Part shown: in pieces, positions 36,121 through 47,355 of the stretch | Layout: every line of letters begins with the position of its first letter | How positions within the stretch are numbered: position 1 is the first letter of the stretch | Assembly (NCBI GenBank): GCA_028023455.1 | Contig: JAQFVV010000274.1 | Location: forward strand, 1 to 64,000 | Direction of reading: 5' to 3' | From: Epiperipatus broadwayi | Taxonomy: Eukaryota > Onychophora > Udeonychophora > Euonychophora > Peripatidae | Length of the DNA stretch: 64,000 bases | Notes under the pieces: generated by a model | The model's database searches: none | The model's input: the letters and a program-made list of their open reading frames with translations, nothing else | What the model was told of the DNA's origin: nothing | Program-made: the position numbers and the translations under genes

Positions 36121-37077
36121 CTTCCAAATAATTATCCACTTCTTAGTAATATCTATTTAAGTAATTATTAAAAAAATCTTTTATACTTATAAATGTCAAA
36201 ATACTATATCGTAGGGCTCCTAATCACTTCATGCCATTATTTATTTATTTATTGTCTATTTTTTTTTATTTCACTTACTGATTTTTTATGTATCAGTTGA
36301 TCTCTATTTGTTCTTTCCATCACATGTTTCATTCATCACTTTTAATATTATTTACTTTTAATGTGAATTTTAAATCCTCCAAAAAAAAAAATTGACACAT
36401 CTGTTCACTATCATTCCTATTGAATATATTTTGGTCTTATATAAGAGAGTAGGTCCAATATGGATTTAAGATTTAAAGTGTAAAAAAATATATATATAAA
36501 TTTTTTTTTTTAAAATGTCAGTCCAATGGCTGAACCTCCCTTGCATCTAAACTACGTTCAGTTCAAAACATTGGGTGCTAGATATAATGGAACCGTGGGG
36601 TACACCAAAAGATGATGCGAATACGACTCAGTAGTTGGATGACTTGAATACAAATGTTAAACAACCTACAACAAGTAATATCTTAAATTCATGATTTGAT
36701 ATCCCATTTGGATGCGCCAGATATAACAGTCAGAAATGGCATATAACGAAGGGAGCACATCTCACTACTGTCAGACCGAGACCTTCGAGTAGGATGCAAG
36801 AAATGTCACAATGAAATGCCTAGTTCCAAATCACATCTACTTTCAATATACTAACTTATAATTTACTTACATTTTAATGTAACTTAGACTAGTGCATGTT
36901 GATTGCATCTCTCTTTTTTAGGCCCCATTACACCACGGAATTCAAACTCAGGGAGTTCTTGCAGTCAGCTCTCTTCAGGGATGGACCTACTCAATTATTA
37001 ACCAAAAATGCCTATATGTAAGCATAGATAAAAAAGAAAATGTTGATGATGATCAATCAATTAGAAAAGCAACATAT
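36121..37077. other. Upstream region of the gag-like remnant
   Basis: Low-complexity T-rich sequence near 36240-36380. At 36572-36590 and 36719-36737 lie two related motifs, tgggtgctagatataatgg and tggatgcgccagatataac, that also resemble 29257-29275. They may be LTR/primer-site remnants, but orientation relative to the minus-strand gag is unclear. A GC-richer patch around 36700-36830 has no other assignment. Confidence 0.35.
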
Positions 37078-37268
37078 AATGATGATGATGATGATCATCA
37101 AACCTTTAATGGTGTAAATTCTTAATGATAGCGATGAAACTTTTAATAGTATGAATGTGTAATGATGATGTCGATGATCAAACATCTAGTAGTATAAATG
37201 AACAATGATGATGGTGATGATCAAACATCTAGTGGTGCAAATGCATAATGATGATGATGAAACAGAGA
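37078..37268. repeat. 43-bp minisatellite, about 4 units
   Basis: Units begin 'aatgatgatg' and continue 'gatgatcaaacatctagtrgt'. Clean copies start at 37161, 37204 and 37247 (period 43), preceded by two more diverged units from 37078. It precedes the foldback element by about 300 bases. Confidence 0.85.
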
Positions 37269-37596
37269 TCAGATTGGTTTAAACAATTAAATATGTTTAT
37301 TAATTACATATAATAATAAATATTTACAAACAAAAAATAAAATAAATAAATATTCATTTAACAAGAATGGTCTTCTATCATCATTGGATGGCTTAACACA
37401 ACAGAAACAAAATAATTCACGGTACAGTATATAGAAAATGATATTAGATAATTCACTAAATATATACATAAAACAAAAAGAAAAGCAAAATGAGAGTTCA
37501 GTAATTCTAAAACTACCCCATTAAAATAATTATTAGAATGATATTTATAGGTTGGGATAAATTTATAATTATTTTTTTTATTAAATATATATATAT

Positions 37597-39974
37597 TGTA
37601 ACCAAATAAATGAATCAAAAAAAAAAATATTACCATACCTGAGTAGTCCATAGAATGATTATAAGTAAAGGAGTCCAATATCAAGATATTAAGTAAATTA
37701 TTAGCAAATTATTCTAGCAATGTATTATAGTAATCACGTATATGAGTACACTAGTAATTCAATAAAATATAACTCAGGTATACAGGCAGTAGGTTTTATC
37801 CACTTTCATTCCTTGGTTTGATGTTAAGTGCATGTTTAAACAAATACTAAGTGAATATGGTCTAGCAGGGCGCCACTAGATTATCTGAATCTAGACATGG
37901 TTATATCCAATAACCTTTCACATGTACCGGGTTTGAATCCCTTCTTGGTACTTTATTTATAATAAAATGGAAGATTTTGCTTTTTGAGCCATATCACTAT
38001 AAGCACTAATATTTAGGTAAAAGTAAAACATCTTTAAACCAAAGTGGAGTATATTAGACATAAGTCATTTCTCAGATCTTAACATAACAAATGTGTTTTA
38101 ATATTTTTCTAAGTTCACTAGCTCAGATTATATATAACTAATTTAGGATGGCAATTCACTCATCCTTGCATGAAATAGATGATGGGATGTGGTTATAATA
38201 ATACTAAGAGATCACTAAATATTATAAAATCAATATTTATTTATGGCCTTTAAACAGTTAAACAGCTCATTAATTAAAACGTTGATGATGATGATGATGA
38301 TGATGATAATAATAACGATAATGACAAGGGTTTCAACTACAGCTCTAGGACTAAGCCTAAACATAAAACTAATTTTTATAAAGAAATTCATAATTATTGC
38401 TTAATTTTAGCATATTTACTTATATCTTAAATAACTAATATTCAACCATTGATGATGATGAATAATCACACTTAACAAAGACTACACTTAATGAAATATA
38501 TATGCCTCGTTTAATAAAACAAACTAATATTTATTACTACATTCTTAACATATACATAAAAATTTCTAGATAAATATGAAAATTGACATGAATAATAATA
38601 ATAATTGATTATATAACAATCCTCAGATTAATTTTAAGTTCTTCCCCCTTTCCCTTCAAATGTATTTTGTGTTAAGTTGGACGTCACATTAACCATGAAA
38701 AGTATTTCAAGACAAAAAATATTATCTGCTCATTAACACACATACTTAAAAAAATCCAACATGTAAATAGAATAAAAAAAAAAATGATAGTAAAATTGAA
38801 AGAGCAAGTTTTTAGAAAAGAGTCTTAAATTATTTTCTCCCCCTCCCTTCCAAGCGCTGAAATCTATACTGAACTTGAAACAAAATAATCCAATATTCTA
38901 ATACGACTCATTATTCCTCATTCAATCGCAATTATACACATATAAAATATCATTATGTATGTGCGTGTTTTATCCCATGATAACAAAATATTATTTAAAA
39001 CCCAAAATAATAATAATATATTAGTTAAAACTAAAATCATAATACCATAAAAAAAAATTGTTTTACACATTAATATTGTAAAATTAATAAACAAATAATT
39101 TTCATACATTCAAGGTCATTTATGAAGCTCAAAGTTATTATTAGTAAGACATTCTTGTTTTTAATTGATCTGAATAGTCTTTAAAAGTTCTTTAAATCAA
39201 ATATACCACTTTATTGCTAAAATGTTTATTAAGACTGATATCATAAAGAAAATAGATATAAAAAGTCATATTACCGATCTTTTTGTTTGTGGCGAATTTC
39301 CAAGGGTTCAAACTTGTCTATATTTCTGCAGCTACTATGTGGGAACAATCTCTTTCTTGAGGTGTATAACTATTTAATGATGATGACTCTATTGAGGTTA
39401 TTTGCTTTAGTGGACAATTTGGAAATCATTATATTAAATTTTCTTCTCTTCCTGTCAAGCATGTGGATGAAATACAGCAGTTGTTTTCACATTTGTAAAT
39501 TTTCTTGAGTTTAAAATCAGTTGTTGTAACAATTAATTGGACTTGATGATTAATATTTATCAGTAGATTAATTCATCTTCTTTGAATGCAGGTGAATGCT
39601 TTCTTTCTTCTATTAAAAACATCTTATTTATCTGGTCAGTTGAAAGGTGTAGAATATTATTTTAGACACAACATCTTTTCTTTCCTATGTGATGTGCAGC
39701 TTCCCCAGATGGTCAGGAATCGATGGGACATACATATAATTTTTCTAACCTGCCATCTCTTATATTTTCAACGTTCAATATTATAGTTTAATATCTGAAT
39801 CAATCACAATAATAATCAAGACAGCTTTTTATATCCAATTTTTAGCTACCTTAACCAATCAGAGATAGCATCACTTGCTATTTTTGGACAAATTTGTTTT
39901 AATTAGATCTCTAATTTATTTTCAACCAAAGTATTTTTCAACTGAAAAGTTTAATCCTTTTTCCAGACACTTTT
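37597..39974 (+). repeat. Foldback left arm
   Basis: The arm begins TGTAACCAAAT and ends inside at 'ttccagacactttt'. It includes a tRNA-like Pol III promoter (A box 37858-37868, B box 37930-37940), a (GAT)n run at 38283-38307 and plus-strand short open frames at 39287-39508 and 39586-39786. Both frames are preserved in the right arm, but I recognise neither; preservation is expected from arm identity alone. Confidence 0.85.
37858..37945 (+). promoter_or_regulatory. tRNA-derived Pol III promoter (SINE head)
   Basis: TGGTCTAGCAG at 37858-37868 fits the A box consensus TRGYNNANNNG, and GGTTTGAATCC at 37930-37940 fits the B box apart from one C-to-T change. The spacing is about 60 bases. The sequence between includes GGGCGCCACTAGATT and a 7-bp stem (ctagatt/aatctag), recalling a Leu- or Ser-type tRNA with a long variable arm. 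It is not a functional tRNA: the acceptor stem was not found. The mirror copy is at 46286-46368. Confidence 0.5.
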
Positions 39975-40459
39975 AACACTGGTGATCTTTGACTACCTTC
40001 TATTATGCTCTCTATGGATTGACATATCCTTTGTCCTAGATTTTCCATCCTTTGCTTACTATCTTCTCTTAGACTCTCTATGCTTATTATACTGTGCTTA
40101 CTATCTTCTCTTAGACTTTCTATATTTTTCTCTATCTTTTGTTCTAGATTTACCATCCCTTGCTTATTATCTTCTCTTAGACTTTTGAACATCTGCATTA
40201 TCATGTCCATGTCTGATGGTGCCATCTTTGTTATCTGAGCCTGGCCCACTTCTGGCTCCTCATCTACATTCCACACTTGAGGCCTTATTATTGCTACTGA
40301 CTTTAGAGGCATCTTCCTCTATTTCCTCTCTTTCCTCTTGTGCTTTTTAAAGGCAACCTCCCCATCCTCTTCTTCAGGATAAAAATGATCACTGATCCCT
40401 GGTATTGGGGCACCCTCCTCTTCCATAACCTCTTCCATACTATAATTTAGTTCACTCAT
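39938..40459 (-). pseudogene. Gag-like coiled-coil ORF, truncated at the foldback arm
   Basis: From an ATG at 40459 it reads MSELNYSMEEVMEEEG with an acidic N-terminus and a basic patch (KKHKRKERK), then an in-frame TAG at about 40320, then MPLKSVAIIRPQVWN. A heptad-repeat region follows, with the unit 'SLREDSKQ..NLEQKI' occurring four times. It resembles the gag-like protein at 35-36.1 kb in plan. The frame runs about 36 bases into the left arm before stopping, so the original C-terminus was probably cut off when the arm arrived. No zinc knuckle remains. Confidence 0.6.
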
Positions 40460-40925
40460 GTTATAAAACTATATATATCCCATCTGTACTTCCCTGACCA
40501 TCAAAAATCCACACATCTTCTCCCTGTCTGACACCTATTCTGACCAACTGACTGATTTGATTTTCACCTTATTATGCATTTACAAATATAACAACAACAA
40601 AAAAAAAAATTTTAATATCCTTATTTAATGAACTACACAACAATAATCTATAGTGCATGTCTGTCTGTAATAGCCCAAATTATACCTTCATCCATTTTCC
40701 CAGAAATCCGACAGATATTGACAGCCCACAGAATGACTAGCAGTTCACAATCTTGAGATAAATAAAAGAATTCACTCACAGCACTATAATCACACAATGC
40801 ATCACGAGCACTCAGAAGATCATCCCAATTCGATCACTATTAACCACCACAACCCTTGATTGCATGAAGCAAAGTCTGTTGCAATAAAAGATGTATTTTA
40901 AGTCTTAGGGGCTAAAATAGATAAA
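40460..40925. other. Interior of the foldback, upstream of the gag ORF
   Basis: Non-coding as far as I can see. Poly-A at 40600. Would be leader sequence of the gag-bearing element. Confidence 0.4.
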
Positions 40926-41220
40926 CTATGCCTTGCTCTCTCTCTTGGAGTCTTATGTGGCAAGTATCAAGGAATGCCCTGCTTATTATAGACTACAAAA
41001 ATGAAACCTTGCTCTCTCTCTCTTGGAGACTTATAGGCTGATATCATGGCAGGACTACTGTTAACTGCTTCATGATCAAATAAGAATAACATATAACTGG
41101 ATTGGAAAACTATACCATGCTCTCTCTCTTGGAGACTTATAGGCTGATATCATGGCAGGTCTGCTGTTAACTGCTTTATGATAAAATAAAGATAACATAT
41201 AAATTGGGTTGGAGCAGTGA
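40926..41220. repeat. Tandem repeat with CTCTCTCTCTTGGAG core
   Basis: The core 'tgctctctctcttggag' occurs at about 40934, 41010 and 41118. The second and third units (about 107 bases, including 'acttataggctgatatcatg' and 'gttaactgctt') are nearly identical; the first is shorter and diverged. Confidence 0.85.
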
Positions 41221-42236
41221 ATGGGTTTGATCATTCATAAGTTACACGAAATACATAGCATTCTCAAGGCAATGACAAAACTCTCCACTCATCATCAAAA
41301 CTGCAATCTAACCAACCAAACTCCACGATCAACCATCCAATCAAACCTCTAAAATCATAGACTTTTTACAAAATGAACTCTCCAAACACACATGAGACTA
41401 CTATTCCATAATTCATCACTATTACTATGCCTATCCTATCTGGCAATAAATTATTTTAATGTTCCACAAAAAAAAATCTATTATTTATTTCACCTTTGTC
41501 TTAAGTTGTGATATTCATCTCTATTTTCAAAATTGATAAAAAAAAAAACTAAGCTGTTTTATGGCTGTACCCATTTTATCATCATCAATGAAAAATTAAA
41601 TCATATTAAACATCATCATCTAAAATAAGACTGTTTGGCCAAGAAAATTTTGTAAGCCAAAAAAAAATTTTTACTGAAAAAAAAAATTTTACTAAAAAAA
41701 TTTCTCTATTTTTAACCACACATCTCCCATCATTCTATAGACTCTCTTTTTCAGGTATATGGCAAAATATCAGGCCCCAGTTGGGTGTCCATTGTAACCT
41801 AATTAAAATGAGTTCAAAAGAAGTTAAAGCCATTGTATCATGAGTAAAGTTACTCATAGAATTATTTAAAGGAGCCAAATATCACCAGTGTTAAAAGATA
41901 AGCTAGATTGTCAGACTACTGATAATAGAAAAGGAGCGAGAGATTAGAGGAAGAAATAGGTAAATCAGCTAATATACTGATAGAGGAGAGTAGATCACAA
42001 GAAGTGGAAAGGCAATAGTAGCCATAAAATCTAATCTCTCAGTAAAAAGAATACATGAGGTGATGGAAGAGAGAGATTGGGATAGAATGAAGTGAAAAGA
42101 AGGAAACGAGATTGGAAGAAAAACTTATGATCCTATAAGATGATTGATTTAAGACAGGCAATTATGGAGCAAAAGTTATTTAGAAAGATAACAAGTTTAA
42201 CAGTCAGTAGATCTCAATCTAGTAACAAACCAGCAT
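41221..42236. other. Interior of the foldback, no gene
   Basis: A/T-rich with long A runs at 41640-41700. The plus strand turns purine-rich at 41920-42180 (agaggaagaaatag, ggaagagagag). No domain was recognised. Confidence 0.45.
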
Positions 42237-42900
42237 GTGTGGTTTCAAAAATCTGTCTTCTTAAATAGATTGGAGATACCTTATATATGGTATAGAGAGG
42301 CAATCTCTCTGAAAAATGTAAATGTCCAAATCTCTCTGAAAAATTCAACTGCTCTGGAAAAGTCAAAAATAAGTTATATCTGGTACAGAGAGCCAATCTC
42401 TCTGAAAAATGTAAATGGCCAGTGTGTATCAGACAGAGAATCAATCTCTCTGAAAAATTTAAATGCTCTGTTAAATTTAAGTCTGCCTTATATTTGGTAC
42501 AAAGAGTCAACCTTTTTAGAGAGTTTAAAAATAAATTATACATGGCACAGAGAGTCAATCTCTCTGAAGAGTTTAAATGTCCATTATATATGGTACAGAG
42601 AATCTATCTCTCTGAAAAATGTAAATGCTCTGGAAAATTTAAATGTGCCTTATATATGGTACAAAGAGTCAACCTTTCTAGAAAATTTAAAAATAAATTG
42701 TATATGGCCCAGAGAATCAACGTCTCTGGAAGATTTAAGGATGAGTATCCCTAGAGCGACGCTGTTCCTTATATATGGTACAGAGAGTCGATCTTTCTGG
42801 AAAGTTTAAAAATAAAGTATGTATGGTATAGAGAGTCAATCTCTCTGAAGAACTTCAAGGCATATTACATAAGGTACCAAGAGTCCATATTTCTAAATGG
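42237..42900 (+). repeat. Array of 48-66-bp repeats, open in frame
   Basis: About 12 units built around 'tatatggtacagagagtcaatctctctgaa'. Unit lengths such as 48 and 66 are multiples of three, so a plus-strand frame at 42422-42754 stays open and encodes 16-residue repeats of the form LYMAQRVNLSEEFKCP, with some units extended to 22 residues. A second plus frame (42237-42809; YIWYRESISLKNVN) and a minus frame are also open across parts of it. I know of no family with this repeat. It may be a repetitive protein segment of a retroelement or simply a minisatellite lacking stops. Basic Lys/Arg and Tyr are regular in each unit. Confidence 0.7.
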
Positions 42901-43344
42901 AGTTTGTAATAGGAGGTTATATAAAATAAATCCTCCGGATATGTTTTATAAATATCCAGTCAAGATGAAAAATGGAAAATATTAAAAAGGGACTGGATGT
43001 ACAGGTGCATTTTTATGCAGACCACAATATGATTTGAAAAGAAAAAGCCATTCCAAATTACCAAGAAAATAGGGGAGAATGCCTTTATGATTGCTGCTCT
43101 TGATGGGAATAAGGGGACCTATAATGCTAGGAGTTTGATCCCTTATACTTCAGCAGAATAGCCTGGCAAAGATCTCCAAATAAATTACTTTTAGGTTTTC
43201 TAATGAAAAATATATTTACCAGTAGTTAATTTTTTTTTTTATATATTATAAGTGTTTATTATTATTAGTGTATTTATTAGTTAGGATTTTTTTTTTAATA
43301 TAGTTAAAACAAAAGTGCTGATGATTTTATCCGAAGGGGGAGAA
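42901..43344. other. Interior of the foldback, no gene
   Basis: No recognised motif. T-rich run at 43230-43300. Confidence 0.4.
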
Positions 43345-43515
43345 AGTTGTGCCATTACAATTTAGTCACTAGCTAAATTTATAGTAATGTGCATGTAAGA
43401 AAGTGTAAAACAAAATCATCATCACAATTTTATATAACCATAAAAGAAGCTGTAGGGCATCCAAGTTCAAACCCTACCAGATCAAAATTCTAAAAGCTTT
43501 AAACAGAGAGAGAAT
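43345..43515 (+). repeat. SINE-like repeat R3, copy 1
   Basis: Matches 50630-50800 in inverted orientation: 'gtgccattacaattta.tca.tagctaaattt.tagtaatgtg', 'atcatcatcac.attttatata', 'ctgtagggca.ccaagtt.aaaccctac'. The segment 'agttcaaaccctacc' fits a Pol III B box, pointing to a tRNA-derived SINE. The A box is imperfect. Confidence 0.75.
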
Positions 43516-44199
43516 GGGTCAGCAATTATATGCTTTACTTGTTTGTGTGTTGATAAAAGGTAATACAGCACATTTAAACTATTTAATATTTAAATTTTCT
43601 GTTAAAAAGCAAAGTTATAATGCATACATATAGGCAATGTATGTGTAAATTATTTATTTGTTTTATATTTCAAATGTTAAACATTTTAACTTTCTTTAAA
43701 ACTAACCTATGCTTGATCAATTCTAATATTTTATTCTATACTTTTATTTTGCTTTTCTTTAAATATAATTGGGATTTAAAAGTTACAGACTTAATTAAAT
43801 AATTGGGTTATAATTACTAAGCTAGCAATCATATTATTTAAGGTTAGTTTATGAATGATTTGAAAGAATGAAGGATGTGTGTACATTACATACAAAAATT
43901 TACATTTCCTAAATATTGAAAGAAAAGGAAGTATTAAATCTGTCAAATTATTTTTTTTGTACAATTTTTTTTGTTAAAAGAGGAAATCTGTTTAATCAGA
44001 TATCGATCTTTGTAGTGAATTTTTTTGTAAATGATTGTTTCACTTTGGAATCTTATAATGGGTCAGAGCTCTAATTTTGAAATTGTCTTATCTCAAGATC
44101 TAAAGAAGGAAGCTCAAAGATTTGAAGTGTTACCTGGATGTTAAAAAGAAAAAAAAGAAAAGAAAGGAAATAAGGATTGAGTCTATTTTTTTTTTAAAC
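43516..44199. other. Interior of the foldback before the right arm
   Basis: A/T-rich. A short open frame at 43620-43802 is Phe/Leu/Asn-rich and unassigned. Confidence 0.4.
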
Positions 44200-46627
44200 A
44201 AAAGTGTCTGGAAAAAGGATTAAACTTTTCAGTTGAAAAATACTTTGGTTGAAAATAAATTAGAGATCTAATTAAAACAAATTTGTCCAAAAATAGCAAG
44301 TGATGCTATCTCTGATTGGTTAAGGTAGTTAAAAATTGGATATAAAAAGCTGTCTTTGATTATTATGATTATTGTGATTGATTCAGATTATTAAACTATC
44401 CAATTGAATGCTGAAAATATAAGAAATGTCTGGCTAGAAAAATTATATGTATGTCCCATCGATTCCGGACCATCTGGGGAAGCTGCACATCACATAGGAA
44501 AGAAAAGATGTGTCTAAAATAATATTCTACACCTTTCAACTGACCAGAGAAATAAGATGTTTTTAATAGAAGGAAGAAAGCATTCACCTGCATTCAAAGA
44601 AGATGAATTAATCTACTGATAAATATTAATCATCAAGTCCAATTAATTGTTACAACAACTGATTTTAAACTCAAGAAAATTTACAAATGTGAAAACAACT
44701 GCTGTATTTCATCCACATGCTTGACAGGAAGAGAAGAAAAATTAATATAATGATTTCCAAATTATCCACTAAAGCAAATAACCTCAATAGAGTCACCATC
44801 ATCAAATAGTTATACACCTCAAGAAAGAGATTGTTCCCAGTAAACGGAAATAGTAGCTGCAGAAATATAAACCTTATACAAGACAAGTTTGAACCCTTGG
44901 AAATTCACCACAAACAAAAAGATCGGTAATATGACTTTTTATATCTATTTTCTTTATGATATCAGTCTTAATAAACATTTTAGCAATAAAGTGGTATATT
45001 TTATTTAAAGAACTTTTAAAGACTATTCAGATCAATTAAAAACAAGAATGTCTTACTAATAATAACTTTGAGCTTCATAAATTATCTTGAATGTATGAAA
45101 ATTATTTGTTTATTAATTTTACAGTTATGAAAAATATTAATGTGTAAAACAATTTTTTTTTTTATGGTATTATGATTTTAGTTTTAACTAATATATTATT
45201 ATTATTTTGGTTTTAAATAATATTTTGTTATCATGGGATAAAACACGCACATACATAATGATATTTTATATGTGTATAATTGTGAGTGAATGTGGAATAA
45301 TGAGTAGTATTAGAATATTGGATTATTTTGTTTCAAGTTAAGTATAGATTTCAGCGCTTGGAAGGGAGGGGGAGAAAATAATTTAAGACTCTTTTCTAAA
45401 AACTTGCTCTTTCAATTTTACTAACATTTTTTTTTTACATTCTATTTACATGTTGGATTTTTAAAGTATGTGTGCTAATGAGCAGATAATATTTTTTGTC
45501 TTGAAATACTTTTCTCATGGAGTGAAAATCATGGTCAATGTGACGTTCAACTTAATACAAATACATTTGAAGGGAAAGGGGGAAGAACTTAAAATTAATC
45601 TGAGGATTGTTATATAATCAATTATTATTATTATTCATGTCAATTTTCATATTTATCTAGAAATTTTTATGTATATGTTAGAAATGTAGTAATAAATATT
45701 AGTTTGTTTTATTAAACGAGGCATATATATTTCATTAAGTGTAGTCTTTGTTAAGTGTGATTATTCATCATCATCAATGGTTGAATATTAGTTATTTAAG
45801 ATATAAGTAAATATGCTAAAATTAAGCAATAATTATGAATTTCTTTATAAAAATTAGTTTTATGTTTAGGCTTAGTCCTAGAGCTGTAGTTGAAACCCTT
45901 GTCATTATCGTTATTATTATCATCATCATCATCATCATCATCAACGTTTTAATTAATGAGCTGTTTAACTGTTTAAAGGCCATAAATAAATATTGATTTT
46001 ATAATATTTAGTGATCTCTTAGTATTATTATAACCACATCCCATCATCTATTTCATGCAAGGATGAGTGAATTGCCATCCTAAATTAGTTATATATAATC
46101 TGAGCTAGTGAACTTATAAAAATATTAAAACACATTTGTTATGTTAAGATCTGAGAAATGATTTATGTCTAATATACTCCACTTTGGTTTAAAGATGTTT
46201 TACTTTTACCTAAATATTAGTGCTTATAGTGATATGGCTCAAAAAGCAAAATCTCTCATTTTATTATAAATAAAGTACCAAGAAGGGATTCAAACCCGGT
46301 ACATGTGAAAGGTTATTGGATATAACCATGTCTAGATTCAGATAATCTAGTGGCGCCCTGCTAGACCATATTCACTTAGTATTTGTTTAAACATGCACTT
46401 AACATCAAACCAAGGAATGAAAGTGGATAAAACCTACTGCCTGTATACCTGAGTTATATTTTATTGAATTACTAGTGTACTCATATACGTGATTACTATA
46501 ATACATTGCTAGAATAATTTGCTAATAATTTACTTAATATCTTGATATTGGACTCCTTTACTTATAATCATTCTATGGACTACTCAGGTATGGTAATATT
46601 TTTTTTTTTGATTCATTTATTTGGTTA
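44200..46627 (-). repeat. Foldback right arm
   Basis: Reverse complement of 37597-39974; starts inside at 'aaaagtgtctgg' and ends TTTGGTTACA. Differences from the left arm include about 16 extra bases near 45525 and changes in the (ATC)n run near 45920. The short frames at 44396-44593 and 44671-44886 mirror those in the left arm. Confidence 0.85.
46286..46368 (-). promoter_or_regulatory. tRNA-derived Pol III promoter, mirror copy
   Basis: Reverse complement of the left-arm copy: the A box lies at 46358-46368 and the B box at 46286-46296. If active, the two would drive transcripts from both arms toward the middle of the foldback. Confidence 0.5.
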
Positions 46628-47228
46628 CAATATATATTCCGACTCTCATCTATATGTGTGTGTAAGTCATAGTAAAAATTAATGAAAAATACGGAAAAAG
46701 TCCGTTTACTCAAGTGGATTAATTGTGCACTCAGAAATTAAAAAAAATTACAAATAAATATTATTAAAACTTATTAGTAAATAATAGTTTTGTTTGTCCT
46801 AAAGTTTGCCCTTAGGGTTAAATATATAAAAACCTTACTTGAGGTCGCCTTGATGGATCAATGTTAAATTTCCAGAGGAATCTGTAAATTTGCTTTTATT
46901 AAAAATTATACATATTAATTGACCATGATTCTGTTTTTAAAGTACATCAACATATGATACATATCCATTCACTGCTCTTACTTTTAAATTGCAGGTGATC
47001 GAATTTGAAAACAGATCTTGAATACACAATAAAAAAAAATGACAATACATAACTTTCAAATAGAAATAATAAAAGCAAAAAAAAAAAAAAATCATGTGAA
47101 TCAAAACAAAATATATTTATCCTCAGGAAAGCAAGCATTTTGTCTACAACTAAGAGTTTATAAACTTAATTGTCAATCTCCACCAACTTTGTTAATATTC
47201 ATATATTTCATGCTACTTGGTTAAAAAA

Positions 47229-47355
47229 ACACATACAAATTATCTCTTCTGAATGTATATAAATCCATTGAAGATTGATGTTCTCCAGAAACAAACACAT
47301 ACAAATTATCTCTTCTGAACATATATAAATCCGTTGAAGATTGATGTTCACCAGC
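47229..47355. repeat. 66-bp direct repeat, two units
   Basis: Units start at 47229 and 47295. They share 'acacatacaaattatctctt', 'atataaatcc.ttgaaga' and 'ttgatgttc.ccag'. Confidence 0.9.

Larger units (their letters stand above)
37597..46627. mobile_element. 9-kb foldback structure with 2.4-kb inverted arms
   Basis: Bases 37597-39974 and 44200-46627 are reverse complements over about 2.4 kb with high identity, differing by scattered substitutions and small indels. One is a gap of ~16 bases near 38695/45525 lying between short 'atga' repeats. The outer ends read TGTAACCAAATAAATG and the complement ...TTTGGTTACA, i.e. TG/CA ends. Both flanks show 'atatatat', which could be a target duplication but is low complexity. 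The ~4.2-kb middle carries a broken gag ORF, two tandem-repeat arrays and a SINE-like repeat. It could be a Foldback-type transposon, or two copies of one 2.4-kb repeat in opposite directions. No transposase was seen. Confidence 0.85.

Noticed and set aside
37858-37945. Functional tRNA gene
   Set aside because: A and B boxes are present but no acceptor stem or proper cloverleaf was found, and the B box has a change.
39287-39786. Short frames kept in both foldback arms as evidence of a conserved gene
   Set aside because: Conservation follows from the arms being near identical. There is no independent sign of selection.
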